From NCBI RefSeq assembly GCF_001610975.1, contig NZ_CP013342.1, positions 310,001 through 374,000 on the forward strand: DNA of 64,000 nucleotides, in the 5' to 3' direction. Both the position numbers and the translations under genes were made by a program. The notes under the pieces are model-generated. The model ran no database searches, was not told where the DNA came from, and saw nothing but the letters and a program-made list of their open reading frames with translations. The stretch comes from Sphingopyxis terrae subsp. terrae NBRC 15098 (GTDB lineage: Bacteria > Pseudomonadota > Alphaproteobacteria > Sphingomonadales > Sphingomonadaceae). Positions 1 to 8,581 of the stretch are shown here, piece after piece (within the stretch, counting starts at the first letter, position 1; every line of letters starts with the position of its first letter).

Positions 1-34
1 GGCTCCTTCTTTCAGCAACAACCTGTGTACTCCC

Positions 35-101
35 GCGAAGGCGGGAGTCCATCTCCCGTGGCACCCGAATGCGGCGAAAGGAGATGGGTCCCCGCCTTCG
101 C
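35..101. repeat. Imperfect inverted repeat, REP-like
   Basis: Two 22-base arms (35-56 and 80-101) are inverted copies of each other with only two mismatches. Both contain the core GCGAAGGCGGG / CCCGCCTTCGC, and they are separated by about 23 bases. This core is a common intergenic palindromic repeat of sphingomonad genomes (family knowledge). It lies just downstream of the miaB stop codon, so it may act as a 3' mRNA hairpin. The rest of 1-127 shows no gene. Confidence 0.7.
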
Positions 102-127
102 AGGAACACCCAAACTCAAAGCCGGCA

Positions 128-1480
128 CTAGGCCACCGCTTCCATCAACGGCTCGGCCCCGAGGCTGTTGGGCCCGGCCGATGCAATGCGCACATCGACC
201 ATGTCGCCGATCGCCAGCCCCGGCGCCGTCACATGCACCGATTGCAGCCAGGGCGACTTGCCGATCAACTGGCCGTCATGCTTGCCCTTGCGCTCGAGCA
301 GCAGGCGCGTCGCGCGCCCGACCGTCGCTTCGTTGAATGCCTGCTGCTGCTGATTGAGCAGCGCCTGCAGCCGCTGGAGGCGGTCGTTCATCACCGCTTC
401 GTCAATCTGCTCGTCCATCGTCGCCGCGGGCGTGCCGGGGCGGCGCGAATATTTGAAGCTGTACGCCATCGCGTAATTGGTCGCGCGCACGATATCGAGC
501 GTCGCCTCGAAATCGGCCTCATCCTCGCCCGGAAAGCCGACGATGAAGTCACCCGAGATCGCAATGTCGGGGCGCGCCGCGCGAACGCGTTCGATGACGC
601 GCAAATAGCTGTCGACGCTATGGCTGCGGTTCATCGCCGCGAGGATGCGGTCGCTGCCCGCCTGCACCGGCAGGTGAAGGAATGGCATCAGCTTGTCGAC
701 CTCGCCATGCGCCGCGATCAGCCCGTCGGTCATGTCGTTCGGGTGGCTCGTGGTATAGCGGATGCGCTCCAGCCCGCCCTCCCGCGCAAGCTCGCGGATC
801 AGGCCGTCAAGGCCGATCGCCCGGCCCTTGTCATCCTCGCCGTCCCACGCGTTCACATTCTGCCCGAGCAGGGTGATTTCGCGCACCCCGCCCGCGATGA
901 GCGCGCGCGCCTCGGTGATCAGGTCGGCGAACGGCCGGCTGATCTCGGCGCCGCGCGTATAGGGCACGACGCAGTAGGTACAGAATTTGTCGCAGCCTTC
1001 CTGCACGGTCAAAAAGGCCGTCGGGCGCTGACCGCCCGCGCGCTTTGGCAGCGCGCCGAACTTGCTTTCGAGCGGCATGTCGAGGTCGATCGCCTTTTCG
1101 CCGCGTTCGGCGCGCGCGATCAGGTCGGGCAACCGGTGATAGGCCTGCGGGCCGACGACGACATCGACGCTCGGCGCGCGGCGCGCGATTTCGGCGCCCT
1201 CGGCCTGCGCGACGCAGCCCGCGACCGCGATCGTCGGCGTACTGCCGTCCTCGCGCTTCAGCCGGCCGATGTCCGAATAGACCTTCTCGGCCGCCTTTTC
1301 GCGGATGTGGCAGGTGTTGAGCACGACCAGATCGGCATCGGCGCCGTCCGCGGCGGGAACATAACCCTGCGCGCCCAGCATCTCCGACATGCGTTCGCCG
1401 TCATAGACGTTCATCTGGCAGCCGAAGGATTTGACGTGGAAGGTCTTGGCGGGATTTTTGGCGGGGGAGTCGGATGTCAT
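128..1480 (-). CDS. miaB: tRNA-2-methylthio-N6-dimethylallyladenosine synthase MiaB
   Basis: Radical SAM methylthiotransferase that adds the 2-methylthio group to i6A37 of tRNAs reading UNN codons. The N-terminal MTTase domain carries the three auxiliary [4Fe-4S] cysteines ([21 protein letters not shown]). The radical SAM domain has CDKFCTYC (CxxxCxxC), and a TRAM-like domain closes the C-terminus ([17 protein letters not shown] region). The product is 450 aa, a normal family length. The open frame runs 38 codons further upstream, but that part is Arg/Pro-rich and overlaps plsC; the ATG at 1480 (MTSDSPAK) gives the expected N-terminus. It is the last gene of a minus-strand operon with plsC, fur and mucR, 7 bases after plsC. 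Confidence 0.96.
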   Translation of the reverse strand: MTSDSPAKNPAKTFHVKSFGCQMNVYDGERMSEMLGAQGYVPAADGADADLVVLNTCHIREKAAEKVYSDIGRLKREDGSTPTIAVAGCVAQAEGAEIARRAPSVDVVVGPQAYHRLPDLIARAERGEKAIDLDMPLESKFGALPKRAGGQRPTAFLTVQEGCDKFCTYCVVPYTRGAEISRPFADLITEARALIAGGVREITLLGQNVNAWDGEDDKGRAIGLDGLIRELAREGGLERIRYTTSHPNDMTDGLIAAHGEVDKLMPFLHLPVQAGSDRILAAMNRSHSVDSYLRVIERVRAARPDIAISGDFIVGFPGEDEADFEATLDIVRATNYAMAYSFKYSRRPGTPAATMDEQIDEAVMNDRLQRLQALLNQQQQAFNEATVGRATRLLLERKGKHDGQLIGKSPWLQSVHVTAPGLAIGDMVDVRIASAGPNSLGAEPLMEAVA

Positions 1481-1487
1481 CGGCGCC

Positions 1488-2285
1488 CTATAGGCGATGG
1501 CGGCTGATCGCGGAAGGGTTTGGCGTCTGCGCCATCGCGCCGGCGATCGCGGCGCGCGCGGCCTCGGCCAATAGCTTGCGGTCCGCCTCGGCATCGTTGG
1601 GCAGCGGATCGAGATAATGGATGGTCAATGTGATCGGCCGCTTGCGCGCGAGCAGACGCTTGAAATTGTCGAGGCCCGATTCGGGATCGAGCCACGCAAT
1701 ATCGGGAGCCTCGACCCCATAGTCGAGAAACACCGGCTGCACCTGGAGCGTTGGCGGCGTCGGAATCACCGCCTGCAACAGCGACGGCCGGAATGGCAGC
1801 AAGCCGTCGCCGGGCCCCGTCGTCCCTTCAGGAAACAGCGTCACCGGGCGCCCGCGCGCAAGCGCATTGCGCAGATCGTTCGTCTGATTGTGAATCTCGC
1901 GCTTCGCCTCACGCTGGACATAGATGGTGTGATTCTGGTCGGCGAGCCAGCCGACGAGCGGCGTCGTGCCGACCTCGGCCTTGGACACGAAGGCCGATCG
2001 CGCCGCACCGCCGAGCGCCAAAATGTCGAGCCAGCTGACATGGTTCGACACGAACAGGACATCGCGGCGCAGCCGCGTCCCGGTGGTCGTGACCCGCAAA
2101 CCCGCGATCCAGCCAACCGCGTTCAGAAAGGCCATGACCATCGGCGATGGCCGCCCGATGGCGCGGTAGAAAAGGTGCGGGACGATCAGGAAAAGGAGCG
2201 TCAGCACCATCAGCGCAAGGCGGAAGACCGAGCGCCAGGTGATCCGGGCGCGATCAGTCGCGCTTGCGATCGATGGCGACACCAT
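1488..2285 (-). CDS. plsC: 1-acyl-sn-glycerol-3-phosphate acyltransferase (PlsC family)
   Basis: Membrane-associated lysophosphatidate acyltransferase of phospholipid synthesis. A hydrophobic N-terminal segment (about residues 18-45, [19 protein letters not shown]) anchors it. The catalytic NHx4D motif is seen as NHVSWLD, followed by the FPEGTT motif of glycerolipid acyltransferases. The 265 aa length is typical. Its start lies 32 bases inside the 3' end of the fur-like gene, so translational coupling is likely. Some sphingomonad genomes call this gene an ornithine-lipid-type acyltransferase; the substrate cannot be fixed from sequence. Confidence 0.9.
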   Translation of the reverse strand: MVSPSIASATDRARITWRSVFRLALMVLTLLFLIVPHLFYRAIGRPSPMVMAFLNAVGWIAGLRVTTTGTRLRRDVLFVSNHVSWLDILALGGAARSAFVSKAEVGTTPLVGWLADQNHTIYVQREAKREIHNQTNDLRNALARGRPVTLFPEGTTGPGDGLLPFRPSLLQAVIPTPPTLQVQPVFLDYGVEAPDIAWLDPESGLDNFKRLLARKRPITLTIHYLDPLPNDAEADRKLLAEAARAAIAGAMAQTPNPSAISRHRL

Positions 2286-2679
2286 AAAGCTCCATGCGGT
2301 GATCGACGAGGCGGAAGCCCAGCCGTTCGGCGATCACCTTCTGCAACGCTTCGAGTTCGGGATCGACGAATTCGATCACCTTTCCCGTTTCGACGTCGAT
2401 CAGATGATCGTGATGCGCCTCTGGCGCGGCTTCGTAGCGCGAACGGCCATCGCCGAAATCATGGCGGTCGAGGATGCCCGCTTCTTCGAACAGGCGCACG
2501 GTACGATAAACGGTGGCGATCGAAATGCCGCTGTCGATCTTCGACGCGCGCTCATAAAGCGTTTCGACGTCGGGATGATCTTCGGAATCCGAAATCACGC
2601 GCGCGATGATGCGACGCTGTTCGGTAATCCGCAGGCCCTTTTCATGGCAAAGGGCTTCAAGATCGATGGAACCGGGCAT
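2254..2679 (-). CDS. fur: Fur-family metal-responsive repressor (Fur/Mur type)
   Basis: 141 aa winged-helix metalloregulator. The N-terminal DNA-binding half has the family helix ISIATVYRTVRLFEEAGI, and the dimerisation half has the metal-site motif HHDHLIDVETGKVIEF. Classical Fur has a CxxC structural zinc pair at this point (HLICLxCG). Here both cysteines are absent, as in alphaproteobacterial Fur/Mur proteins that sense manganese as well as iron. The ATG at 2679 gives the standard short N-terminus. It lies between mucR and plsC in the usual sphingomonad order. Whether Fe or Mn is the signal is not visible. Confidence 0.92.
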   Translation of the reverse strand: MPGSIDLEALCHEKGLRITEQRRIIARVISDSEDHPDVETLYERASKIDSGISIATVYRTVRLFEEAGILDRHDFGDGRSRYEAAPEAHHDHLIDVETGKVIEFVDPELEALQKVIAERLGFRLVDHRMELYGVAIDRKRD

Positions 2680-2803
2680 GATGGCCTTTCGTGCAAAGCG
2701 CGCAGGTCGCGTCCTGTTTCTTCAATCTGTATAGGGTCGCCCCGCGCATAGAACAAGGGCGGCGCCCCCCGGCACCGCCCCTGCATTCTGCGCCGTGAAA
2801 AGC

Positions 2804-3244
2804 TCAGACTTTCTTGCGCTTGCGGCCACCGCCGCGTCCCTTGGTGCCCAGGCCGATTTCCTTGGCGAGCGCGCGGCGCCGTTCGGCATAATTGGGAGCG
2901 ACCATCGGATAATCGGCTGGAAGGCCCCACTTTGCGCGATAATCGTCGGGCGTCATGCCATAGTGGGTCATCAGGTGGCGGCGAAGCATTTTCAGCTTCT
3001 TGCCGTCTTCCAGACACACGATATGGTCAGGCTTCACCGACGCGCGGATCGATACCGCGGGCACCGGCTTTTCTTCTTCGACCGCCTTTTCGCCAAGGTT
3101 CGACAAGGCGGTGTGGACGTTGTTGATCAGGATTGCGAGATCTGAAATCGCGACGCTGTTATTGCTGACATGCGCCGCGACGATGTCGGCAGTCAGTGTG
3201 ACGAGCATTTCATTTGTATCGGCAGACTCCGACATGAAACTCAT
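2804..3244 (-). CDS. mucR: MucR/Ros-family transcriptional regulator
   Basis: 146 aa. Residues about 75-125 match the prokaryotic Ros/MucR zinc-finger domain ([55 protein letters not shown]), and the C-terminus is a basic tail ending [12 protein letters not shown]. The second Cys of the finger is an Asp here (CLED), as in some rhizobial Ros homologues. These proteins are H-NS-like global regulators of exopolysaccharide, motility and cell-cycle genes. The ATG at 3244 sits one base from GGGGA; the internal ATG at 3235 (MSESAD) has better spacing and may be the true start. The AT-rich upstream stretch (3245-3347) includes GGGG-N6-CCCC at 3287-3300 and probably holds its own promoter. Confidence 0.93.
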   Translation of the reverse strand: MSFMSESADTNEMLVTLTADIVAAHVSNNSVAISDLAILINNVHTALSNLGEKAVEEEKPVPAVSIRASVKPDHIVCLEDGKKLKMLRRHLMTHYGMTPDDYRAKWGLPADYPMVAPNYAERRRALAKEIGLGTKGRGGGRKRKKV

Positions 3245-3347
3245 TCCCCATATAAAGACCCGGATAATCAGCGATTTGATTATTGGGGGGTTCCTACCCC
3301 GAGGAAATTCATGCCATTTTGGTGGGAATTTCGCAATGCCTCAATTG

Positions 3348-3827
3348 CTAATGATCAGCGTCCTTGACTGGGCGCCGCATCGTAATCGCATCGCGCATTA
3401 CGCCATCGCGCCCGCGATAATAAGCAGGGCGCCGTCCGCACTCCGTAAAACCCGACGCCCGGTAAAGATGAATAGCGTCATTGTCGGCCCGCATTTCAAG
3501 GAAATAGTCTTCGGCGCCTTCGCCCGATGCCCAATTCTGCCAGTCGGTCATGAGTTTTTTTGCGACGCCGCGGCCGCGAAAGGCCGGGTCGACCGCGAGC
3601 AGGAGCAATTCGCTTTCGGGACCGGCGATCCGCGCCGCATAAAAGCCGCACGCCCGCTCCCCGACCCATGCCAGACAGATGCGCGCCGAAGGTAGCGCGA
3701 ACAGCGTCAGCAACTGACCTGCACTCCACGCTTCGCCATAGGCGGGTTCGAACGCCGCATCCATGATCCGCATCGCCGCGTTCAGGTCTGCGACGCGCGC
3801 GGTGGCGATCCGCACTGCCTCGCTCAT
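3348..3827 (-). CDS. rimI: Ribosomal-protein-alanine N-acetyltransferase RimI-like (GNAT)
   Basis: 159 aa GNAT acetyltransferase. The acetyl-CoA pyrophosphate-binding loop is VDPAFRGRGVAKKL (R/QxxGxG/A), followed by FLEMRADNDAIHLYRASGF, the motif typical of RimI, which acetylates the N-terminal alanine of ribosomal protein S18. The gene starts at the ATG at 3827, where its ATGA overlaps the tsaB stop. The tsaB-rimI pairing is conserved across bacteria and supports the assignment. A longer open frame upstream is only the out-of-frame shadow of tsaB. Confidence 0.92.
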   Translation of the reverse strand: MSEAVRIATARVADLNAAMRIMDAAFEPAYGEAWSAGQLLTLFALPSARICLAWVGERACGFYAARIAGPESELLLLAVDPAFRGRGVAKKLMTDWQNWASGEGAEDYFLEMRADNDAIHLYRASGFTECGRRPAYYRGRDGVMRDAITMRRPVKDADH

Positions 3828-4468
3828 GGCGTCGCCATCGGTTTTGCGTCGGGCGCCCGCCCGTAAATGGGACGGGGGTGATCGAACAGGGCTTCCGCCG
3901 GCAGCGCAGGCAGCGCACGCGCGTCGGGCAGCATAACGAGCGCTTCGCCGAAGCCGCGGCGCGCGACGAAAACGTCGGCGCGGTTCCCGACTATCAAGCC
4001 ATCCGCGTTCTCTACGGCGACTTCGGGTAACAGCGATTGAACTGGCCCGCGCGGCGTCAGCTTGGCGCCGAAGGGCTGGACGAACCATTGGCCGTGCCCG
4101 CCCTCCATGACGACGAGCGCGCCGCCTGCCGCCGCAATCGGCGCGGCCGCTGCCGCGGCGACGAGGGCGGGGGTCGAAAAGCCCCGGACCGGGACGCCCC
4201 AGGCCAGTCCCAGCGCGCGCGCCGCTGCGACGCCGATCCGCACGCCGGCAAAGCTGCCGGGCCCGCAGCCCACCAAAATCCCGGCTGCTCGTCCACCGCC
4301 TTGCAGTTCGGCGATCAGGGGGATCAACCGTTCGGCATGACCGCGCCCGATCACCTCGTGCCGCACATCGACGATGCGCGCGCCATCGATCAGCGCGACC
4401 GTGCAGGCCTCGCTGGCACAATCGATGACGAGCCGGAGCGCGTCAGGCGATGCGGTTGAAGCGGTCAA
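3824..4468 (-). CDS. tsaB: tRNA threonylcarbamoyladenosine biosynthesis protein TsaB
   Basis: ASKHA-fold subunit that dimerises with TsaD to make t6A37 of ANN-decoding tRNAs. The N-terminal strand LRLVIDCASEACTVALI and GCGPGSFAGVRIGVAAAR (GPGSFTGLR-like) are diagnostic. The start is uncertain. An ATG at 4513 would give 229 aa but runs 71 bases into the nitroreductase gene. A TTG at 4468 (214 aa) leaves about ten residues before the first strand, closer to the family. No clear Shine-Dalgarno marks either start. It overlaps rimI by 4 bases. Confidence 0.9.
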   Translation of the reverse strand: MTASTASPDALRLVIDCASEACTVALIDGARIVDVRHEVIGRGHAERLIPLIAELQGGGRAAGILVGCGPGSFAGVRIGVAAARALGLAWGVPVRGFSTPALVAAAAAAPIAAAGGALVVMEGGHGQWFVQPFGAKLTPRGPVQSLLPEVAVENADGLIVGNRADVFVARRGFGEALVMLPDARALPALPAEALFDHPRPIYGRAPDAKPMATP

Positions 4469-5036
4469 AGTCCGGCCGCGGGCTGCGCTCGAAGATGCTC
4501 GCCGGATCGCCATAGCCCAGCGTCGAGATGAAATTGCTCTTCACATTCGGCGTATCGGCGAAAAATGCGGCGTCGACAGCGTCATTGTTGAACCCCGACA
4601 TCGGTCCGGTATCGAGCCCGAGCGCCCGCGCGGCCAGGATGAAATAGCCCCCCTGCAGACTGGAGTTGCGGAACGCGGTTGTCGCCGCGTGCGGCGCATT
4701 GCCAGCAAACCAGCTCCGCGCGTCGGTGTGCGGAAACAGTTCGGGCAGATGTTCGTAGAATTCATTGTCCATCGCGATGATCGCAGTGACCGGCGCCTTC
4801 AATATCTTTTCGGCGTTCGCGGGCATCGACAGCGCGGCGAGCTTTTCCTTGGCGGCGTCCGAAACGCACCAGACAATGCGCGCGGGCAGACTGTTCGCGC
4901 TCGTCGGGCCGAATTTCATCAGATCCCAGATCGCGCGAAGCTGCGCGTCCGACACCGGCTTGTCGAGATAGCCGTTGTAGGTACGCGCGGTGCGGAAAAG
5001 CTGGTCGAGGGCGCTGTCGGAAAGCGGCTCGCTCAT
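4443..5036 (-). CDS. Nitroreductase-family protein, RutE/malonic semialdehyde reductase type
   Basis: 197 aa FMN-dependent nitroreductase-fold enzyme. The central FGPTSANSLPARIVW and C-terminal ALGLDTGPMSGF and STLGYGDP motifs match the RutE/HadB subfamily, which reduces 3-oxopropanoate (malonic semialdehyde) in pyrimidine catabolism. No other rut gene is nearby; the gene is embedded in the nifU-tsaB housekeeping cluster, where such nitroreductases are commonly found in sphingomonads. A broader quinone or nitroaromatic reductase role is therefore equally possible. It lies 29 bases downstream of nifU. Confidence 0.87.
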   Translation of the reverse strand: MSEPLSDSALDQLFRTARTYNGYLDKPVSDAQLRAIWDLMKFGPTSANSLPARIVWCVSDAAKEKLAALSMPANAEKILKAPVTAIIAMDNEFYEHLPELFPHTDARSWFAGNAPHAATTAFRNSSLQGGYFILAARALGLDTGPMSGFNNDAVDAAFFADTPNVKSNFISTLGYGDPASIFERSPRPDFDRFNRIA

Positions 5037-5065
5037 CGGGACATACTCCTGTGGCTGGGATCAGA

Positions 5066-5644
5066 TCAGACCGCGTGGACAGCGGTGACTTCGGGAACAT
5101 AATGTTTGAGCAGCGACTCGATTCCGTTCTTGAGCGTCGCAGTCGACGAGGGACAGCCGGCGCAGGCGCCCTGCATCTTCAGATAGACATTGCCCTTGTC
5201 GAACCCGCGATAGACGATGTCGCCGCCGTCGTTAGCGACCGCCGGGCGGACGCGCGTTTCGATCAATTCCTTGATCTGGTCGATGATGTCGGCATCGGCC
5301 GGATCGTCGGCAAAGCCGTCCTCCGCGTCGCCCGGAACGCTGATCCCCGCAGCACTCGCCGGGTTGAACAGCGGCATATCGCCCAGGAAATGATCCATGA
5401 TGATGCCCAGCACATCGGGCTTCGCCATCGACCATTCGGCGCCGGGCGCGATCGTCACCGACACGAAGTCACGCCCGAAGAAGACGCCGCTTACGTCGCC
5501 GAGCGTGAACAATGCCTGCGCCAGGGGCGAGGCTTCGGCCTCTTCGGGGCTGGCAAAGTCGCGGGTTCCCGTTTCCATGACCGGACGGCCGGGCAGGAAT
5601 TTGAGCGTCGCGGGGTTCGGAGTCGGTTCGGTTTCGATCAGCAT
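5066..5644 (-). CDS. NifU-family Fe-S cluster scaffold/carrier (NfuA-like)
   Basis: 192 aa. The N-terminal Nfu_N domain (MLIETEPTPNPATLKFLPG) is followed by a C-terminal NifU domain with KMQGACAGCPSS, whose CxxC pair holds a bridging [4Fe-4S] cluster. Such proteins deliver clusters to client enzymes in the cytoplasm; the radical SAM enzyme MiaB, encoded in the same cluster, is a known NfuA client in E. coli. The ATG at 5644 is the expected start; the frame is open 20 codons further but the extension is Arg/Ala-rich. This is the first gene of the minus-strand housekeeping run. Confidence 0.93.
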   Translation of the reverse strand: MLIETEPTPNPATLKFLPGRPVMETGTRDFASPEEAEASPLAQALFTLGDVSGVFFGRDFVSVTIAPGAEWSMAKPDVLGIIMDHFLGDMPLFNPASAAGISVPGDAEDGFADDPADADIIDQIKELIETRVRPAVANDGGDIVYRGFDKGNVYLKMQGACAGCPSSTATLKNGIESLLKHYVPEVTAVHAV

Positions 5645-5706
5645 GGGTCGCATTTGGGACCGCGCGGCCCTTTGTGCAAGCCGCCGCGCCGCGCTACACG
5701 CCAAAT

Positions 5707-6579
5707 ATGCGCCGTTTCACCCATTTTGCCGCCATCGACTGGTCGGGCGCCCGCGGCGCGCGCCAGCGTGGCATTGCACTCGCCGTGGCGAGCGGCGGGG
5801 CGGCGCCGGTGCTTGTCCGGCCGGGGCATGTCTGGTCGCGCGCGGAGATATTCGACTGGCTCTGCGACGTTGCCGCTCAAGGCATCGACATTCTGATCGG
5901 CTTCGATTTTTCGGCCGCATTCGCCTTTGCCGACCGCCACGCCTATTTCCCCAAATGGTCCGACAGTCCGCCCGATATGCGCGCGCTGTGGGCGCTCGTC
6001 GCGCGCCATGCAGCGGACGATCCGCATTTCGAGGCGCATGGCTTTCTGAACAATGTGGAAGCCCGCCGCCATTTCCGCCATGCAAAGGGCGATGTCGGCG
6101 ACTTGTTCGAGGGCGGTACGGGCCGGCTGCGTATCGTCGAACAGCATCAGCGCGCGACGCGCCAGGCGGCGAGTGTGAGCAATTTCAACCTCGTCGGTGC
6201 GGCGCAGGTCGGCAAGGCAAGCCTGTCGGGGATGCGGCTACTCCACCATCTCGGCGGCGCTCTCCCACTCTGGCCGCTCGATCCGGCGCCCCCGCGCGGC
6301 CCGCTGCTCGTCGAAATCTACACCGCGCTTGCCGCGCGCGCCGCAGGCGTGCCCGCCGGACGCAGCAAGATCCGCGACGGCGCCGCGCTCGACACCGCGC
6401 TCGCGGCGCTCGGCTCGCCGCCGGCGGGGCTTGCGGGCCCGGTCAGCGACCATGCAAGCGACGCGCTGCTCAGCTCCGCGTGGCTTCGCGCGATCGCCGC
6501 CGATACCGCGCCCTGGTCTCCCGCACCGCTCACCCCGACGATCGCGCGCACGGAGGGCTGGACCTTTGGCATAATTTGA
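5707..6579 (+). CDS. Conserved hypothetical protein, RNase H-like fold (DUF429-like)
   Basis: 290 aa, starting at the ATG at 5707. The N-terminus FAAIDWSGARGARQRGIALAV and the later IDILIGFDFSAAFAFADRH each place an Asp at the end of a beta strand, the pattern of DUF429/RNase H-like proteins. A polar C-terminal half contains LLVEIYTALAARAAG and SDHASDALLSSAWLR. Function is unknown. It is divergent from nifU (62 bases apart) and ends just upstream of tRNA-Thr. The family assignment is by pattern only. Confidence 0.75.
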   Translation: MRRFTHFAAIDWSGARGARQRGIALAVASGGAAPVLVRPGHVWSRAEIFDWLCDVAAQGIDILIGFDFSAAFAFADRHAYFPKWSDSPPDMRALWALVARHAADDPHFEAHGFLNNVEARRHFRHAKGDVGDLFEGGTGRLRIVEQHQRATRQAASVSNFNLVGAAQVGKASLSGMRLLHHLGGALPLWPLDPAPPRGPLLVEIYTALAARAAGVPAGRSKIRDGAALDTALAALGSPPAGLAGPVSDHASDALLSSAWLRAIAADTAPWSPAPLTPTIARTEGWTFGII

Positions 6580-6599
6580 CGCAAGGGGCGCGAACGCGC

Positions 6600-6675
6600 G
6601 CCGGCTTAGCTCAGTTGGTAGAGCAACCGCCTTGTAAGCGGTAGGTCGTCAGTTCGAGTCTGACAGCCGGCACCA
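6600..6675 (+). tRNA. tRNA-Thr (anticodon UGU)
   Basis: A 76-base cloverleaf with encoded CCA. The acceptor stem GCCGGCT pairs with AGCCGGC (6600-6606 with 6665-6671), the D-loop is TAGCTCAGTTGGTAGAGCA, the anticodon stem-loop is ACCGC-CTTGTAA-GCGGT giving anticodon TGT, and the T-arm is GTCAG-TTCGAGT-CTGAC. This decodes ACA/ACG. Confidence 0.97.
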
Positions 6676-6681
6676 TCTAAA

Positions 6682-6897
6682 GCGCTGAAATCTGCAGTTT
6701 TTGCCAATTTTCGGCAGTTTTTCTGCTATCACCGTGGTTATCGCCCCCCCCAGATTGTCTCCGTTTGCTCCACCCCATCGCAGGGCACCCAGCTACTGCA
6801 TTTCCGGCTCGTCTCACCGGCACCCGTCACCACAGAGGTCGAGTTTGACACGCGCCGCCATTGGGACCGCGAATTCCGCATGCGCAGCCTCGCCTGA
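6682..6897 (+). other. Gene-poor stretch after tRNA-Thr with a possible coding remnant
   Basis: The 323 bases between tRNA-Thr and the next gene (6676-6998) carry no convincing gene. One frame is open from 6682 to a TGA at 6895-6897 and its last part reads like protein (LLHFRLVSPAPVTTEVEF, then HWDREFRMRSLA), but it has no start codon near a ribosome binding site. It could be the 3' end of a decayed gene left beside the tRNA, a common integration site. This is speculative. Confidence 0.2.
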
Positions 6898-6998
6898 TGC
6901 CCCGATACGGGACGGGGTGAAGCCTCGCTCGCTCCGCAATATCAGGGCAACGTCTGGCGCCCGCGCGCGTTAGGCAAAGAGAATTGGAAAGGAAGACC

Positions 6999-7493
6999 AT
7001 GGTGCGGTTGCTGCTTGTGATGACGTCGGCCCTGTCGATCGCCGCCGCGACGCTTTCGCTGCAATCCTGCGGCGCGAGTGATGTGGAGGCGGCGCCGCCG
7101 GCTGGCCCGCTTAACAATGTCGTGACCCTTCCCGACGGTTCGACGCTCGCCGCCGCCAAGGGCTCGCTTTCGCGCAACATCGCCGAGTGGCTGGCGTCGC
7201 GCGACGGGCAGAAGGGCGAGTTTGCATTTGGTGGCTTCGCCGAGGATCGGCCGATCCTGACGCGCGCAGGCATCGGGCAGGCGGCCGACCTTTCCAACAT
7301 CCTGCGCGCGGCGCCCGCGGCTTCGATGGAAATTGCCGGTGACGCTGGGCAGGCGCGGGCGCTGGCGCATATGCTCGGCGACCGCGGCATAGCGCCTGAT
7401 CGCATGAAGGTGGTTCCGGCGGCTGGACTGGGTAGTGTATGGCTGACGATCGACAGGGGCTCGACCGCCTCGTTGATAACCGCGAAATCCTGA
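6999..7493 (+). CDS. Putative lipoprotein with degenerate OmpA-like domain
   Basis: 164 aa. A signal peptide ends in a lipobox-like ATLSLQSC, so the mature Cys is about residue 22. The following part (LPDGSTLAAAKGSLSRNIAEWL, FAFGGFAEDRPILTRAG, ARALAHMLGDRGIAPDRMKVV) resembles OmpA/YiaD-type sphingomonad lipoproteins with a shortened OmpA-C domain, although the peptidoglycan-binding residues are not recognisable. The ATG at 6999 follows GGAAAGGAAG with good spacing; a TTG 15 bases upstream is less likely. Function is unknown. Confidence 0.6.
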   Translation: MVRLLLVMTSALSIAAATLSLQSCGASDVEAAPPAGPLNNVVTLPDGSTLAAAKGSLSRNIAEWLASRDGQKGEFAFGGFAEDRPILTRAGIGQAADLSNILRAAPAASMEIAGDAGQARALAHMLGDRGIAPDRMKVVPAAGLGSVWLTIDRGSTASLITAKS

Positions 7494-7498
7494 CGGCG

Positions 7499-7879
7499 TC
7501 ATTCGGACCCTAGCGCCCGAAACCAATCGGCATAATCTGTATTTACCGCCATACGGCGATTGAGATCGGGGGCGCCATCCGACCACCACCCCGGTCCGCG
7601 CTCGCCGAGCCCCCGCTTCGCGCGATCGACCGCGGCCCTCGACCGCCGCATGGCGGCGGCGTCCCTCTCCTCGCGCGCCATGCGCACCGCCCGCCGCGCC
7701 GCCATTAGGTCGGAGACAAGACGCGCGCGCTCTTTTTCCGGCAAGTTGGGATTGGACATCCGCCAAAGACGACCGCGGACCACGAAATAACGGCCGTCGG
7801 GCGTCACCGGGTGGTGAAAAGATCGCTCTGGCACGTGCTGCCGCCCTTCCTCCCTCGGCGCAGCCGTCGGCCCGAACAT
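7499..7879 (-). CDS. Conserved hypothetical protein (HPVTPDGRYFVVRGRLWR family)
   Basis: About 126 aa from an ATG at 7879; a GTG at 7834 would give a 111 aa form starting VPERSF. It has no signal or membrane segment. The sequence HHPVTPDGRYFVVRGRLWRM, then a charged helical middle (LVSDLMAARRAVRMAREERD) and ERGPGWWSDGAPDLNRRM near the C-terminus, belongs to a small alphaproteobacterial family seen often as an uncharacterised protein. It is convergent with the preceding lipoprotein gene (5 bases apart) and lies downstream of the DUF1328 gene on the same strand. Confidence 0.75.
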   Translation of the reverse strand: MFGPTAAPREEGRQHVPERSFHHPVTPDGRYFVVRGRLWRMSNPNLPEKERARLVSDLMAARRAVRMAREERDAAAMRRSRAAVDRAKRGLGERGPGWWSDGAPDLNRRMAVNTDYADWFRALGSE

Positions 7880-7981
7880 GAGCTTAGGTGACCGGCGGCC
7901 GAAGGGTCGTGGGCCGCCGGCACCCGTCAGAAAAAGCGGACGAAAGATCGTCCACCCTTCCCGAACCAACGCCCGCGTCGA

Positions 7982-8152
7982 TCAGGGCAACGTGCGGCGA
8001 CCGCGCCCGAACAGAAAGGCGAGGACGAAAAGCACGACGCCGATGACGAGCAGAATTTTCGCAAAGCCGGCCGATAGACCGGCAATGCCGCCAAAGCCGA
8101 GAAGCGCGGCGATCAGCGCGACGACGGCGAAGATAATGGCCCATTTGAACAT
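7982..8152 (-). CDS. DUF1328 small membrane protein (YtjA-like)
   Basis: 56 aa, beginning [20 protein letters not shown]. Two hydrophobic helices (about residues 4-22 and 30-48) are joined by a Gly-rich turn [12 protein letters not shown], and the C-terminus is the short basic GRGRRTLP. This is the DUF1328/YtjA pattern. The function is not known; such genes are commonly stress-induced in alphaproteobacteria. A perfect EcfG-type promoter lies about 100 bases upstream (8255-8279). Confidence 0.85.
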   Translation of the reverse strand: MFKWAIIFAVVALIAALLGFGGIAGLSAGFAKILLVIGVVLFVLAFLFGRGRRTLP

Positions 8153-8254
8153 GAAATGTCTCCCGCGTTCCGGCCGCGCCGGTCCGCCTCCCCGCGTGCA
8201 GGCGTAGGAGCGGCAAGACGCGCCGTTCGGTCTATCCTTAGTGGATGCTCACCA

Positions 8255-8279
8255 AACGCTGCCGAACCGCGTTGGTTCC
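8255..8279 (-). promoter_or_regulatory. EcfG-type general stress promoter
   Basis: Read on the minus strand, GGAAC (8275-8279), 16 bases, then CGTT (8255-8258). This matches the alphaproteobacterial EcfG consensus GGAAC-N16/17-CGTT exactly. It faces the DUF1328 gene. Confidence 0.7.
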
Positions 8280-8419
8280 GGCCCCAATGCTCTGAATTTC
8301 CTTTCATAACATAGGTTAAGTCGATGTTTTCAAGTGATCTTTCAGGGGAGCAATGGCCGCGGCCGGGCGTCTCCCATGCGCGCCCGCCCCCGAGGGCGAT
8401 CTGAGAAGGAGAGGCCATC

Positions 8420-8581
8420 ATGGCGCAGAATAATCAGCAGGGCGGCAGTCAGCCGAACCAGAACCCCCGGCCAGAATCCCGGCCAGGACGGCGAGCAGAA
8501 AGGTTCGATGCCCCGCACCGACAAATCAAGCTACGCCGACAAGCAGAAGCGCAGAGCCGAGCATATCGAGAAGGGCTATGA
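8420..8581 (+). other. 5' frame of a probably frameshifted gene
   Basis: An ATG at 8420 follows a strong ribosome binding site (GAGAAGGAGAGG). The frame reads MAQNNQQGGSQPNQNP and then drifts into Arg-rich sequence up to a TGA at 8579-8581. Removing one C from the C5 run at 8464-8468 continues it as GQNPGQDGEQKGSM into the ORF that starts at 8508. The natural gene is therefore probably 8420-8792 with a one-base insertion. Confidence 0.55.

Noticed and set aside
233-1507. Long open frame antisense to miaB (over 400 codons)
   Set aside because: High GC opens antisense frames; the minus-strand product has all MiaB motifs and the plus frame resembles no family.
4443-4513. ATG at 4513 as the sure tsaB start
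   Set aside because: It adds residues not expected in TsaB and overlaps the nitroreductase gene; kept as an alternative only.
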